Of a stretch of 6,092 nt of DNA, positions 1-6,092 are shown piece by piece. Source of the DNA: Desulfobacterales bacterium (GTDB lineage: Bacteria > Desulfobacterota > Desulfobacteria > Desulfobacterales > UBA2174_A). The DNA is taken from the NCBI GenBank assembly GCA_025454075.1, contig JALOPD010000230.1, positions 1-6,092 of the forward strand, written 5' to 3'. The notes beneath the pieces are model-generated. The model did not search any database. It saw nothing but the letters and a program-made list of their open reading frames with translations, and had not been told where the DNA came from. Made by a program: the position numbers and the translations under genes. Within the stretch, counting starts at the first letter, position 1; every line of letters starts with the position of its first letter.

Positions 1-1
1 C

Positions 2-457
2 AAGCTGATCGCCCAGAGCCTCGCCCTCAACGACCCGGAGACGATCTTTCTCATGGGGCTCACCCACGACGTCGGCAAGGTGGTGCTGCTGCGAGCCTTT
101 GCCGAAATCCCGCAGGAAGAGAAGCTCAAGCCCGAGGCGCTTCTGCCCACCATCCAGGAGGCCCACCAGAGCGTCGGCAACATGCTCCTCAAACGCTGGG
201 GGTTCGGAGACGATTTCACGCGGGTGGTCGCCCTGCACGAGGGTGCCAGCTTCACCGACCAGACCAAGAAGGAAATCCTCGTCGTGCACCTGGCCAACCA
301 GCTGACGCGGAAAATGGGTTTCAGCTTCTTCGAGTGGGACGGCAAGGACCCCGCCGAACTGCCTTCGGCCCAGCTGCTGGCCATGTCCTCCGCAGCCCTT
401 CAGGGCGTCGAAGAAAAGGTCAAAGAGATCGTCAAGGACGTGGCCCACCTCTTCTAA
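2..457 (+). CDS. HDOD-domain signalling protein, C-terminal part (5' truncated by window edge)
   Basis: The open frame enters from the left edge (first full codon at 2) and ends at TAA 455-457, so only the last 151 residues are visible; the Met at 53 is internal to the domain, not the likely start. The visible part carries an HDOD-type signature: the hydrophobic helix ending GLTHDVGK (codons from about 56) and, about 40 residues later, HQSVGNMLLKRWGF followed by VVALHEG. In HD-family phosphohydrolases such His/Asp positions bind metal; HDOD proteins keep part of this set, usually lack demonstrated catalytic activity, and are generally linked to signalling, motility or stress control. The second conserved His is followed by Glu rather than His, which favours HDOD over an HD-GYP phosphodiesterase. 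Any N-terminal receiver, EAL or other partner domain would be outside the window, so the exact role cannot be told. A stem-loop begins 6 bases after the stop, indicating the end of its transcript. Confidence 0.85.
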   Translation, partial: KLIAQSLALNDPETIFLMGLTHDVGKVVLLRAFAEIPQEEKLKPEALLPTIQEAHQSVGNMLLKRWGFGDDFTRVVALHEGASFTDQTKKEILVVHLANQLTRKMGFSFFEWDGKDPAELPSAQLLAMSSAALQGVEEKVKEIVKDVAHLF

Positions 458-459
458 CT

Positions 460-500
460 AAAAATCAGGTCATGGCGCAGTGCGCCATGACCTGATTATT
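460..500 (+). terminator. Probable intrinsic terminator after the HDOD gene (perfect inverted repeat)
   Basis: Bases 463-479 and 481-497 are exact reverse complements around a single central base (480). As RNA this gives about 16 pairs closed by a 3-base loop, extendable to 460-500 with one A-A mismatch. The right arm runs into TTATT (496-500), a short and imperfect U tract on the + strand. The left flank is AAAAA (460-464), so on the opposite strand the hairpin would be followed by a better U run, making it potentially bidirectional. Its position immediately behind the HDOD stop and before the efflux operon supports a terminator. The near-perfect palindrome could alternatively be a dispersed repeat or a protein-binding site. 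Confidence 0.72.
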
Positions 501-515
501 CGCCATGATCGCCAG

Positions 516-544
516 TTGCCTTATATCGCTCGATGATCTAAATC
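516..544 (+). promoter_or_regulatory. Weak candidate promoter of the efflux operon
   Basis: In the more AT-rich leader before the adaptor gene, TTGCCT (516-521) and TAAATC (539-544) are spaced 17 bases apart. The first matches the sigma-70 -35 consensus at 4 of 6 positions and the second matches -10 at only 3 of 6. An alternative is TATATC (522-527) as a -10 with TTCGCC (499-504) upstream, but that overlaps the terminator stem. A promoter is expected here because the upstream gene seems to be terminated, yet the motif support is poor. No clear operator palindrome other than the terminator stem was seen in 498-588. Confidence 0.25.
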
Positions 545-588
545 ACTCCTGAACATCGCCAGAAACCGACCGAACGAGTTCAAAAGGT

Positions 589-1683
589 ATGGCCTCACAT
601 CTTTGGAAAAAGAATAGCTGGCGGCCGCTTGGGGGGTTGTGCGCGCCGGCCGCCGTGGCCGCGCTGATGCTCTCGGCTTCCGGCCTTGCCCAGGAAAAAC
701 CCAAAGGCCCGCCGCCGCCGCTCGTGGCGGTGGCCGAGGTCAAGGCCGGCAAGGTTTCGCCCCAGGCGGAGTTCATCGGCACGGTCTACTACGTGGAGGT
801 TTCGGATGTGGCCGCGGAGGTCGCGGGCATCGTGGAAGCCGTGAAGATCGAGGACGGCCAGCGGGTGAAGGCCGGGCAGCCGCTGGTGGAGCTGCGCACG
901 GATCTTCAGGCCAAGCGGCTGGAGGCCGCGCGCTCCAGCCACCAGCAGGTGCTGGCCGAGCTTGAGGTCGTCCGGATCGAGTTCGGCCGCAAGGAGAAGC
1001 TCTTCGAGAAGGGTTCCATCTCGGAGCAGAGCTTCGACGACAACCGCTTCCGTGCCCGTGCGTTGGAGCGGCGCGCCAATGCGCTGAACGCCGAGGTCGA
1101 ACGCCTCGAGCTCGAGATCAGAAAGGCCGTGATCCGTGCCCCCTTCGACGGGGTCGTAATCAAACGCAGCGTCGACCGCGGGGAGTGGCTCGCCGAGGGC
1201 AAGACCGTGGCAGTCCTGGCCCGGGACGACGTGATCGACGTCATGGTCGAGGTGCCGGAAAGCTTTATCCGCCAGGTCCGCTCCGTTGGCCAGGTCCGGG
1301 TCCGCATCGACGGCGCCGAGCTCGAAGGCAGCATAACGGCCTTGATCCCCCGCGGCGACGTGGCCACGCGCAACTTCCCGGTCAAGGTCCGCGCGGCCAA
1401 CCGTCAATCCTTCATCGAGGGGATGTCCGCCACCGTGTGGCTGCCCACGGCCAAGACCCAAAATGCCCTCATCGTTTCCCGCGACGCGCTCATTTCCAAC
1501 TCCGGCCGCACGGTGGTCTTCGTGCTCGAGGGCTCCAAGGTCCGCGCCCTTCCCGCGGCGGTGATCGCCTACGAGGGCGCCGAGGTCGGCATCGCCGCCG
1601 AGGGCCTCAAGGAAGGCATGCCGGTGGTCGTCAAGGGCAACGAGCGGCTCCGGGACGGCCAGGAAGTTGTGGTGAGCCGGTAA
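589..1683 (+). CDS. RND efflux periplasmic adaptor (membrane fusion protein, HlyD/AcrA type)
   Basis: This 364-residue protein fits the usual size of RND periplasmic adaptors, which link the inner-membrane pump to an outer-membrane channel. The N-terminus is a Sec signal peptide: basic residues at 7-12, a hydrophobic core at about 18-31 and a likely signal peptidase I site after SGLA (about 34). No lipobox precedes the only early Cys (18), so it is probably not a lipoprotein. After a Pro-rich linker (41-44) comes the first lipoyl half (about 72-106, with VAGIVEAV and EDGQRVKAGQPL). An alpha-helical hairpin follows (about 107-177) with the family-typical tip LFEKGSISEQSFDD, then the second lipoyl half (178-211, IRAPFDGVV), a beta-barrel (about 212-290) and a membrane-proximal domain to the end. 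ATG 589 is the only usable start: an in-frame stop lies at 550-552 with no other start codon between. The AGG at 585-587 abuts the ATG, too close for a standard Shine-Dalgarno. The pump gene follows after 9 bases. Confidence 0.93.
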   Translation: MASHLWKKNSWRPLGGLCAPAAVAALMLSASGLAQEKPKGPPPPLVAVAEVKAGKVSPQAEFIGTVYYVEVSDVAAEVAGIVEAVKIEDGQRVKAGQPLVELRTDLQAKRLEAARSSHQQVLAELEVVRIEFGRKEKLFEKGSISEQSFDDNRFRARALERRANALNAEVERLELEIRKAVIRAPFDGVVIKRSVDRGEWLAEGKTVAVLARDDVIDVMVEVPESFIRQVRSVGQVRVRIDGAELEGSITALIPRGDVATRNFPVKVRAANRQSFIEGMSATVWLPTAKTQNALIVSRDALISNSGRTVVFVLEGSKVRALPAAVIAYEGAEVGIAAEGLKEGMPVVVKGNERLRDGQEVVVSR

Positions 1684-1692
1684 GCGCAACCG

Positions 1693-4600
1693 ATGGACAT
1701 CATTAAGATCTGCATCGAAAAGAAAGTCAGCGTGTTCGTGGGCATCATCCTGGTGGTGCTCTTCGGGTGGATCGGGCTGATGCGCATGCCCTATCAGCTC
1801 AGCCCGACGGTGATCGAGCCGGAGATTTCGGTCAGCACCACCTGGCCGGGGGCCACCCCCTACGAGGTCGAGCGCGACGTCATCGAGGAGCAGGAGAAGG
1901 TGCTCAAGGGCATCCCCAACCTGATCGAGATGGAAAGCTCCTCGTTCAACTCCCAGGGAACCGTGACCCTCAAGTTCGCCATCGGCACCGACGTCAACGA
2001 CGCCCTGCTGCGGGTCTCCAACAAGCTCGACGAGGTGCCCTCCTACCCCGAAAACGTGGAGAAGCCGATCATTACCGCCACCGGAGCGGCCACATCGCCC
2101 GTGGTGTGGATGGTGCTCAAGACGGACGCGGACAACCCCCATTCGATCTACACCTACCGGACCTTTTTCGAGAACAACATCCGGCAGTATCTCGAGCGGG
2201 TCCGAGGCGTGGCCGACCTGTTCATCGGCGGCGGGACCGAGAAGGAACTGCACATCGTCGTGTCGCCCGAGCGGTTGGCCGCCCACGGCCTGACCATCCC
2301 CCAGCTCATCGACATCCTGCGGGCCGAAAACGTCAACATCTCGGCCGGCATCATGGGGGTGGGCCGGCGCGACTACCGCATCCGTGCGACGGCCGAGTTC
2401 AGAAGCATCGCCGACGTGGAGAACCTCATCGTCACCTCCACCGGCGAGCGGCGCATCCGGCTGGGGGAAATCGCCGGCGTGCGCTTCGGATACGACAAGC
2501 TCAGCGCCGCGACCATCCATCTCGGCCGGGAGGGCATCGCCGTCGGCATCAAGCCGGAGCCGGACGCCAACATCCTCGAACTCAGCGACCAGCTCGAAGC
2601 GGTGGTCACGTGGCTCAACGAGGAAAAACTCAAGCCGGAGAAAATTTTCCTGCACTGGGTCTACGACCAGCGGCCCTACATCCGGGGGGCTATCGATCTG
2701 GTGGGTGAAAACATCCTGCTCGGCTCGCTGCTGGCCGTTGCCGTGCTCTTCGTTTTCCTGCGCAGCCTGGCCTCCACCATCGTGGTGGCCGCCGCCATCC
2801 CCATCAGCATCATTGGCACCTTCGTCTTCATGCACCTCTTCGGCCGCACGTTGAACGTCGTCAGTCTGGCCGGGATCGCCTTCGCCGCCGGCATGCTGGT
2901 GGACAACGCCATCGTGGTGCTCGAGAACATCGACCGGCACCGCAACATGGGCAAATCCTCGTTCCAGGCGGCCTACGACGGGGCGCGCGAGGTGTGGGGG
3001 GCGGTGCTGGCATCCACCCTGACCACCGTCGCCGTTTTCCTGCCGGTGGTCTTCATGCAGGAGGAGGCCGGCCAGCTCTTCCGGGACATCGCCATCGCCA
3101 TCACTGCTTCCATCTCCCTGAGCCTGGTGGTGTCCGTCCTGGTCATCCCCATGCTCTCGCGCCTGCTGTACCGGCTGATCCGGGAGGACGCGGCCTCGCG
3201 CGGGCTTAAGAAGACGATGGGAGGCATCGGCGCGGCCCTGGTGAACGCCTTCATGTTCCTGCTGGACCTGGCCACGCGCAACTGGAAGGCGCGCCTGCTG
3301 ACGGTCCTGGGATTCACGACGGTCGCGGCCGCCGGCTCCATCCTGCTGTTTCCGAAGATGGAGTACCTGCCCCAGGGCAACCGCAACCTCGTCATCAACC
3401 TGCTCATTCCGCCGCCCGGGCTGTCCTACGCCGAGCGCAAGGCCATCGGCGAGCAGGTCTTCGAGGCCACGCGGGAATATGTCGGCAAAGACCACGAGGG
3501 ATATCCGGGGATCAAGAACATGTTTTTCGTGGGCTCCGAGCAGCTCATGCTCTTCGGCGCCATCAGCCTGCACGAGCAGCGCGCCGGCGAGCTGATCCCC
3601 CTGTTCCGGCGCACCATCGGATCCATCCCTGGCATGCTGGGGGTCAGCCTGCAGGCGGGCGTCTTCCAGACCAGCCTCGGCCGCGGCCGCACCATCGAGG
3701 TGGATTTGAGCGGAGAGGATCTCGACCGCCTGGTGGCGGCCGCCGGCATGATGTTCGGCGTCATCCTGCAGGAGATCCCGGGCGCCCAGGTCCGGCCCGT
3801 GCCGTCTCTGGAGCTGCTTTTCCCGGAAGTCCGGCTGATTCCGAACCGCGAGCGGCTGCGGGCGGTGGGGATGAGCGCGCGGGACCTGGGGCTGTCGGTG
3901 GACGTGCTCATGGACGGCCGGGACATCGGCGAGTTCAAGCAGGAGGGCGAGAAGAAGATCGACCTCAAGCTCAAGGCCTCCGAGGAGGACATCACCACCC
4001 CGGAGATCCTTTACGAATCCCTCACCGCCGTGCCCGGCGGCCGGGTGGTGCGGGTGTCTTCCCTGGCGGACCTGGAGCGCACGACGGGCATCACCCAGAT
4101 TCGGCACCTCGAGCGCCAGCGGACCATCAGCCTGCAGGTAACTCCACCGGTTTCCGTGCCGTTGGAGCAGGCCATGGAGACCATCGCAGACCGCGTGGTG
4201 CCGGGCTTGAAAGCCCAGGGCATGCTCAAGGGGATCGCTGTCGGGCAGAGCGGGGTGGCGGACAAGCTGACCGAGGCGCGCAGGACCCTGCAGTGGGATT
4301 TTATCCTTGCGGCGGTGATCTGCTACCTGCTCATGGCGGCTCTTTTCGAGAACTTCTTCTATCCGTTCATCATTCTCTTCACGGTGCCGCTCGCTTCGGT
4401 CGGCGGCCTGCTGGGACTCAAGCTGGTGAACCTTTTCATCGCCGAACAGCCGCTGGACATTCTGACCATGCTGGGCTTCGTCATCCTGGTGGGATTGGTG
4501 GTGAACAATGCGATCCTCATCGTGCACCAATCCCTCAACAACATCCGATTCTACGGCATGGAGCACCGCGCGGCGGTGCGCGAATCCACCCGCACCCGCC

Positions 4601-4839
4601 TGCGGCCGATTTTCATGACCGCGCTCACCAGCGTCTTCGGCATGCTGCCGCTCGTGCTGGTGCCCGGTCCGGGGTCCGAATTCTACCGCGGCCTGGGGAG
4701 CGTGGTGCTGGGCGGCTTGATGCTCTCGACCCTTTTCACCATCTTCGTGATACCGTCGCTGCTGCTGTTCTTCATCGGCCGTGAGACGCTCCGGCCGGCG
4801 GCCGAGCGCATGGCGGGGGAAGAGCCCTTTCCCGAATAA
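1693..4839 (+). CDS. RND-family efflux transporter, inner-membrane permease (AcrB/HAE1-like)
   Basis: This 1048-residue protein has the length and two-fold repeated layout of proton-driven RND exporters. One TM helix (about 13-30) is followed by a large periplasmic porter/docking loop (about 31-340), TM2-6 (341-488), an amphipathic linker (about 504-530), TM7 (533-553), a second periplasmic loop (554-866) and TM8-12 (867-1027). Family signatures include TTWPGATPYEVERDV (49-63), FLRSLASTIVVAAAIPISIIG (355-375), GMLVDNAIVVLENIDR (400-415), and RLRPIFMTALTSVFGMLPL (969-987). TM4 has Asp404-Asn405 where AcrB has two Asp (407/408), and TM10 has Asn938 where AcrB has Lys940; Thr976 sits at the AcrB Thr978 position. 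Transport is expected to use the proton-motive force, but the substrate (drug, lipid, solvent, other) cannot be read from sequence. The CzcA-type metal-pump signatures were not evident, so heavy-metal export is less likely. Its ATG follows the adaptor stop by 9 bases with only a weak GGTAAG upstream, suggesting translational coupling. No outer-membrane factor gene adjoins it. Confidence 0.95.
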   Translation: MDIIKICIEKKVSVFVGIILVVLFGWIGLMRMPYQLSPTVIEPEISVSTTWPGATPYEVERDVIEEQEKVLKGIPNLIEMESSSFNSQGTVTLKFAIGTDVNDALLRVSNKLDEVPSYPENVEKPIITATGAATSPVVWMVLKTDADNPHSIYTYRTFFENNIRQYLERVRGVADLFIGGGTEKELHIVVSPERLAAHGLTIPQLIDILRAENVNISAGIMGVGRRDYRIRATAEFRSIADVENLIVTSTGERRIRLGEIAGVRFGYDKLSAATIHLGREGIAVGIKPEPDANILELSDQLEAVVTWLNEEKLKPEKIFLHWVYDQRPYIRGAIDLVGENILLGSLLAVAVLFVFLRSLASTIVVAAAIPISIIGTFVFMHLFGRTLNVVSLAGIAFAAGMLVDNAIVVLENIDRHRNMGKSSFQAAYDGAREVWGAVLASTLTTVAVFLPVVFMQEEAGQLFRDIAIAITASISLSLVVSVLVIPMLSRLLYRLIREDAASRGLKKTMGGIGAALVNAFMFLLDLATRNWKARLLTVLGFTTVAAAGSILLFPKMEYLPQGNRNLVINLLIPPPGLSYAERKAIGEQVFEATREYVGKDHEGYPGIKNMFFVGSEQLMLFGAISLHEQRAGELIPLFRRTIGSIPGMLGVSLQAGVFQTSLGRGRTIEVDLSGEDLDRLVAAAGMMFGVILQEIPGAQVRPVPSLELLFPEVRLIPNRERLRAVGMSARDLGLSVDVLMDGRDIGEFKQEGEKKIDLKLKASEEDITTPEILYESLTAVPGGRVVRVSSLADLERTTGITQIRHLERQRTISLQVTPPVSVPLEQAMETIADRVVPGLKAQGMLKGIAVGQSGVADKLTEARRTLQWDFILAAVICYLLMAALFENFFYPFIILFTVPLASVGGLLGLKLVNLFIAEQPLDILTMLGFVILVGLVVNNAILIVHQSLNNIRFYGMEHRAAVRESTRTRLRPIFMTALTSVFGMLPLVLVPGPGSEFYRGLGSVVLGGLMLSTLFTIFVIPSLLLFFIGRETLRPAAERMAGEEPFPE

Positions 4840-4848
4840 AGAGAATCT

Positions 4849-4876
4849 TTGACTCGTCCGGGTCATGCATTATCTT
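4849..4876 (+). promoter_or_regulatory. Candidate sigma-70 promoter for the small Cys protein
   Basis: TTGACT (4849-4854, 5 of 6 to the -35 consensus) is followed after 16 bases by TATCTT (4871-4876, 4 of 6 to -10). Transcription would begin around 4883 and leave a leader of about 70 bases before the small gene's ATG at 4954. It lies just 9 bases after the pump stop codon, and no strong terminator hairpin was seen between 4840 and 4953, so read-through from the efflux operon could also contribute. Confidence 0.45.
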
Positions 4877-4942
4877 CTCTCATCCAAAACCGCCCCATGC
4901 TTGCCAAGGGCGCGCGGAGTTCACCCAAGAACTTTCATCCAT

Positions 4943-4948
4943 GGGAGG
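4943..4948 (+). promoter_or_regulatory. Shine-Dalgarno that fixes the small gene start
   Basis: GGGAGG at 4943-4948 lies 5 bases before ATG 4954 and is the strongest ribosome-binding site in the window. It picks ATG 4954 over the in-frame TTG at 4849, which overlaps the candidate -35 box and would add 35 residues of non-conserved-looking sequence. Confidence 0.8.
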
Positions 4949-4953
4949 CGGCG

Positions 4954-5211
4954 ATGATCGACCGGAAAACGCTTTGCGACAAAATCAGGCAGCTTTACCC
5001 CGACATCGGCGAGTGCGGGATCGACGTCGATGTCGAATTCGACCCGGCTCAAAAGTCCTGGGTGGTGCACCTGAAGAAGAACAAGCAGACGCTCAAGACC
5101 TTCCTCGAGGACGGCGACGCCGAGAAGTGCCTGCTGGGTCAGAAATGCGTCGGACTGGGCATCGAGATCGCGCAACTGCGGGCGAACGTCGAGCGTCTTA
5201 AAGAGGCATGA
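4954..5211 (+). CDS. Small uncharacterised four-cysteine protein (85 aa)
   Basis: I do not recognise this protein with confidence. It is 85 residues, probably cytoplasmic, with no signal peptide or membrane helix. It reads as a compact alpha/beta fold: an N-terminal helix (about 4-15, ending near LYPDIGECG), two strands (about 23-30 and 35-41, VDVEFD and SWVVHLKK), a Lys-rich turn (41-48), and a C-terminal helix (about 67-84) with heptad-like hydrophobic spacing. Cysteines sit at 8, 21, 59 and 65; the last pair is spaced C-x5-C just before the final helix, and the set could bind metal or be redox-active, but no canonical CxxC occurs. Codon use matches the neighbours, and a good Shine-Dalgarno plus candidate promoter support real expression. 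It lies 114 bases after the pump and 62 bases before fumC, in the same direction; neither neighbour gives a firm functional clue. Confidence 0.82.
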   Translation: MIDRKTLCDKIRQLYPDIGECGIDVDVEFDPAQKSWVVHLKKNKQTLKTFLEDGDAEKCLLGQKCVGLGIEIAQLRANVERLKEA

Positions 5212-5236
5212 TGGTATTGGGTTGTCCGGGTTTTCA

Positions 5237-5254
5237 GGTGTTTTGACAAACACC
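5237..5254 (+). promoter_or_regulatory. Small inverted repeat overlapping a TTGACA box upstream of fumC
   Basis: GGTGTTT (5237-5243) and AAACACC (5248-5254) are perfect 7-base reverse complements around TGAC. The dyad encloses TTGACA (5243-5248), an exact -35 consensus. It might be an operator or a short RNA hairpin. No U tract follows, so it is a poor terminator. No good -10 is found at 16-18 bases from the TTGACA, and a start there would fall at or inside the fumC start codon, so its promoter role is doubtful. Confidence 0.35.
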
Positions 5255-5263
5255 CAAACACCC
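5248..5263 (+). repeat. Tandem 8-base direct repeat
   Basis: AAACACCC occurs twice back to back (5248-5255 and 5256-5263). The first copy is also the right arm of the 5237-5254 hairpin, so the left arm GGTGTTT could pair with either copy, giving two alternative stems with 4- or 12-base loops. Whether this is regulatory or a replication slip is unknown. Confidence 0.8.
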
Positions 5264-5273
5264 ATGTTCATGT

Positions 5274-6092
5274 ATGGCCAATTTCCGTGAAGAAAAAGAC
5301 ACGATGGGGATCGTGCGGGTGCCGGAGAACGCCCATTACGGCGCCCAGACCCAGCGGGCGGTCGAGAACATCGCGATCGGCGATCTGAAGATGCCGCGCG
5401 ACTTCATCCGCGCGCTGGCGCTGATCAAGGCCGCCGCGGCCGAAGTCAACCGCCGTTTAGGTCTCCTCGACCCCGAACGGTCCGAGGCCATCGCGGCCGC
5501 CGCCCGGGAGGTGCTGGAAGGACGATGGGACGACCAGTTCCTCGTGGGTGTCTTCCAGACCGGTTCGGGAACCTCCAGCAACATGAACGTCAACGAGGTG
5601 ATCGCCTCGCGGGCGAACGAAATGCTGACCGGGCGAAAAGGCGGCAAGGCGCCGGTGCACCCCAACGACCATGTGAACCTCGGGCAGTCGAGCAACGACG
5701 CGGTGCCTTCGGCCATCCACATCGCCGCCCTCCAGTCCATCCGCAGCCGGCTGGTCCCGGCGCTGCATCGCCTGCAGGAGGCCTTGTCGGCCAAGGCCGA
5801 GGCGTTTGCCGACGTGCGCAAAATCGGCCGCACCCATCTCCAGGACGCCGTGCCCATGACCCTGGGGCAGGAGTTCTCCGGCTATGCCCGGCAGGTGGAG
5901 CTGGGAATCGAACGGCTCGCATCCATCGAGCCGCGGCTGGCCGAACTCGCCCTCGGCGGCACCGCGGTGGGGACCGGCGTGAACGCCCATCCCGAATTCG
6001 CCGCGGCGGCCATCGCCTGGATCGCGCGCGCGACCGGCATCGACTTCCGCAAGGCCCGCAACCATTTCGAGGCCCAGGCGGCCCGCGACGCG
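5274..6092 (+). CDS. fumC: Fumarate hydratase class II, N-terminal 273 residues (3' truncated by window edge)
   Basis: Class II fumarase interconverts fumarate and L-malate in the TCA cycle without an iron-sulfur cluster; it acts as a cytoplasmic tetramer. The frame is open from ATG 5274 to the last base, giving 273 residues of a family usually about 460-470 long. Signatures in order are [19 protein letters not shown] (11-29), [14 protein letters not shown] (96-109), [14 protein letters not shown] (129-142), [18 protein letters not shown] (183-200) and [15 protein letters not shown] (228-242). Thr100, Asn141 and the Thr187-His188 pair fall at the same numbers as in E. coli FumC; the mobile SS loop with the catalytic Ser (about 318) lies beyond the edge. 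The related aspartase and argininosuccinate lyase are less likely because the GRTHLQDA and HPND/QSSND motifs are fumarase-like. The start is the only one available, since an in-frame TGA is at 5244-5246 with no other start codon after it. No Shine-Dalgarno is visible before it. Confidence 0.93.
   Translation, partial: MANFREEKDTMGIVRVPENAHYGAQTQRAVENIAIGDLKMPRDFIRALALIKAAAAEVNRRLGLLDPERSEAIAAAAREVLEGRWDDQFLVGVFQTGSGTSSNMNVNEVIASRANEMLTGRKGGKAPVHPNDHVNLGQSSNDAVPSAIHIAALQSIRSRLVPALHRLQEALSAKAEAFADVRKIGRTHLQDAVPMTLGQEFSGYARQVELGIERLASIEPRLAELALGGTAVGTGVNAHPEFAAAAIAWIARATGIDFRKARNHFEAQAARDA

Noticed and set aside
53..457. A complete 134-residue HDOD protein starting at ATG 53.
   Set aside because: The same frame is open to the window edge and the preceding residues continue the domain helix, so 53 is an internal Met just before the HD motif.
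4851..4864. Short stem-loop GACTC/GGGTC after the pump gene as a terminator.
   Set aside because: Only five pairs including a G-U, a 4-base loop, and no U tract; it also overlaps the candidate promoter.
595..4866. A 4.27-kb open frame on the - strand (1423 codons) antisense to the adaptor and pump genes.
   Set aside because: It is codon-aligned with both sense genes, so it stays open simply because these genes use no TTA, CTA or TCA codons after adaptor codon 3. Its translation is His/Asp/Arg-rich and low in recognisable structure, and the sense frames match known families end to end.
4849..4953. N-terminal extension of the small Cys protein from the TTG at 4849.
   Set aside because: The TTG coincides with a -35-like box, has no SD of its own, and ATG 4954 has GGGAGG at ideal spacing.
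5243..5276. A fumC promoter using the exact TTGACA at 5243-5248.
   Set aside because: No reasonable -10 lies 16-18 bases downstream, and transcription would start at or within the fumC coding region.
5457..6065. A 202-codon open frame on the - strand inside fumC.
   Set aside because: It is a GC-driven shadow; the + strand frame carries all the fumarase signatures without interruption.

Overview
The window is GC-rich DNA from a Gram-negative bacterium. All recognisable genes are on the + strand, third codon positions are strongly G/C-biased, and there is no sign of mobile DNA, tRNA, rRNA or CRISPR. An HDOD-type signalling protein, a periplasmic adaptor plus RND pump, and a class II fumarase would fit a deltaproteobacterium (Desulfobacterota) or a related Gram-negative lineage. 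That placement is an impression from gene style, not something the window proves.

Layout. (1) Positions 2-457 hold the C-terminal part of an HDOD-domain protein whose beginning lies upstream of the window. (2) Positions 458-588 are a 131-base gap with a perfect 17-base inverted repeat just after the HDOD stop codon, probably its terminator, followed by a leader with only a weak promoter candidate. (3) Positions 589-1683 and 1693-4839 form a two-gene efflux operon separated by 9 bases: a secreted membrane fusion protein and a full-length RND inner-membrane transporter. No outer-membrane channel gene is in view, so the pair presumably uses a TolC-type channel encoded elsewhere. (4) Positions 4840-4953 are a short gap with a plausible sigma-70 promoter and a strong Shine-Dalgarno site leading into a small 85-residue, four-cysteine protein (4954-5211) that I do not recognise. 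(5) Positions 5212-5273 contain a small hairpin and a tandem 8-base repeat. (6) From 5274 to the window edge is the first 273 codons of a class II fumarase (fumC), running off the right end.

The adaptor and pump clearly work together, as an energy-driven export complex spanning the periplasm. The HDOD protein, the small protein and the fumarase have no evident functional tie to the pump; this looks like ordinary chromosomal housekeeping and accessory neighbourhood. The points most worth a second look are the transporter's proton-relay substitutions (Asp-Asn in TM4, Asn in place of the TM10 Lys), the unrecognised Cys-containing small protein, and the repeat/hairpin upstream of a fumC that has no visible Shine-Dalgarno. 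I do not see convincing evidence of a new multi-gene system here.
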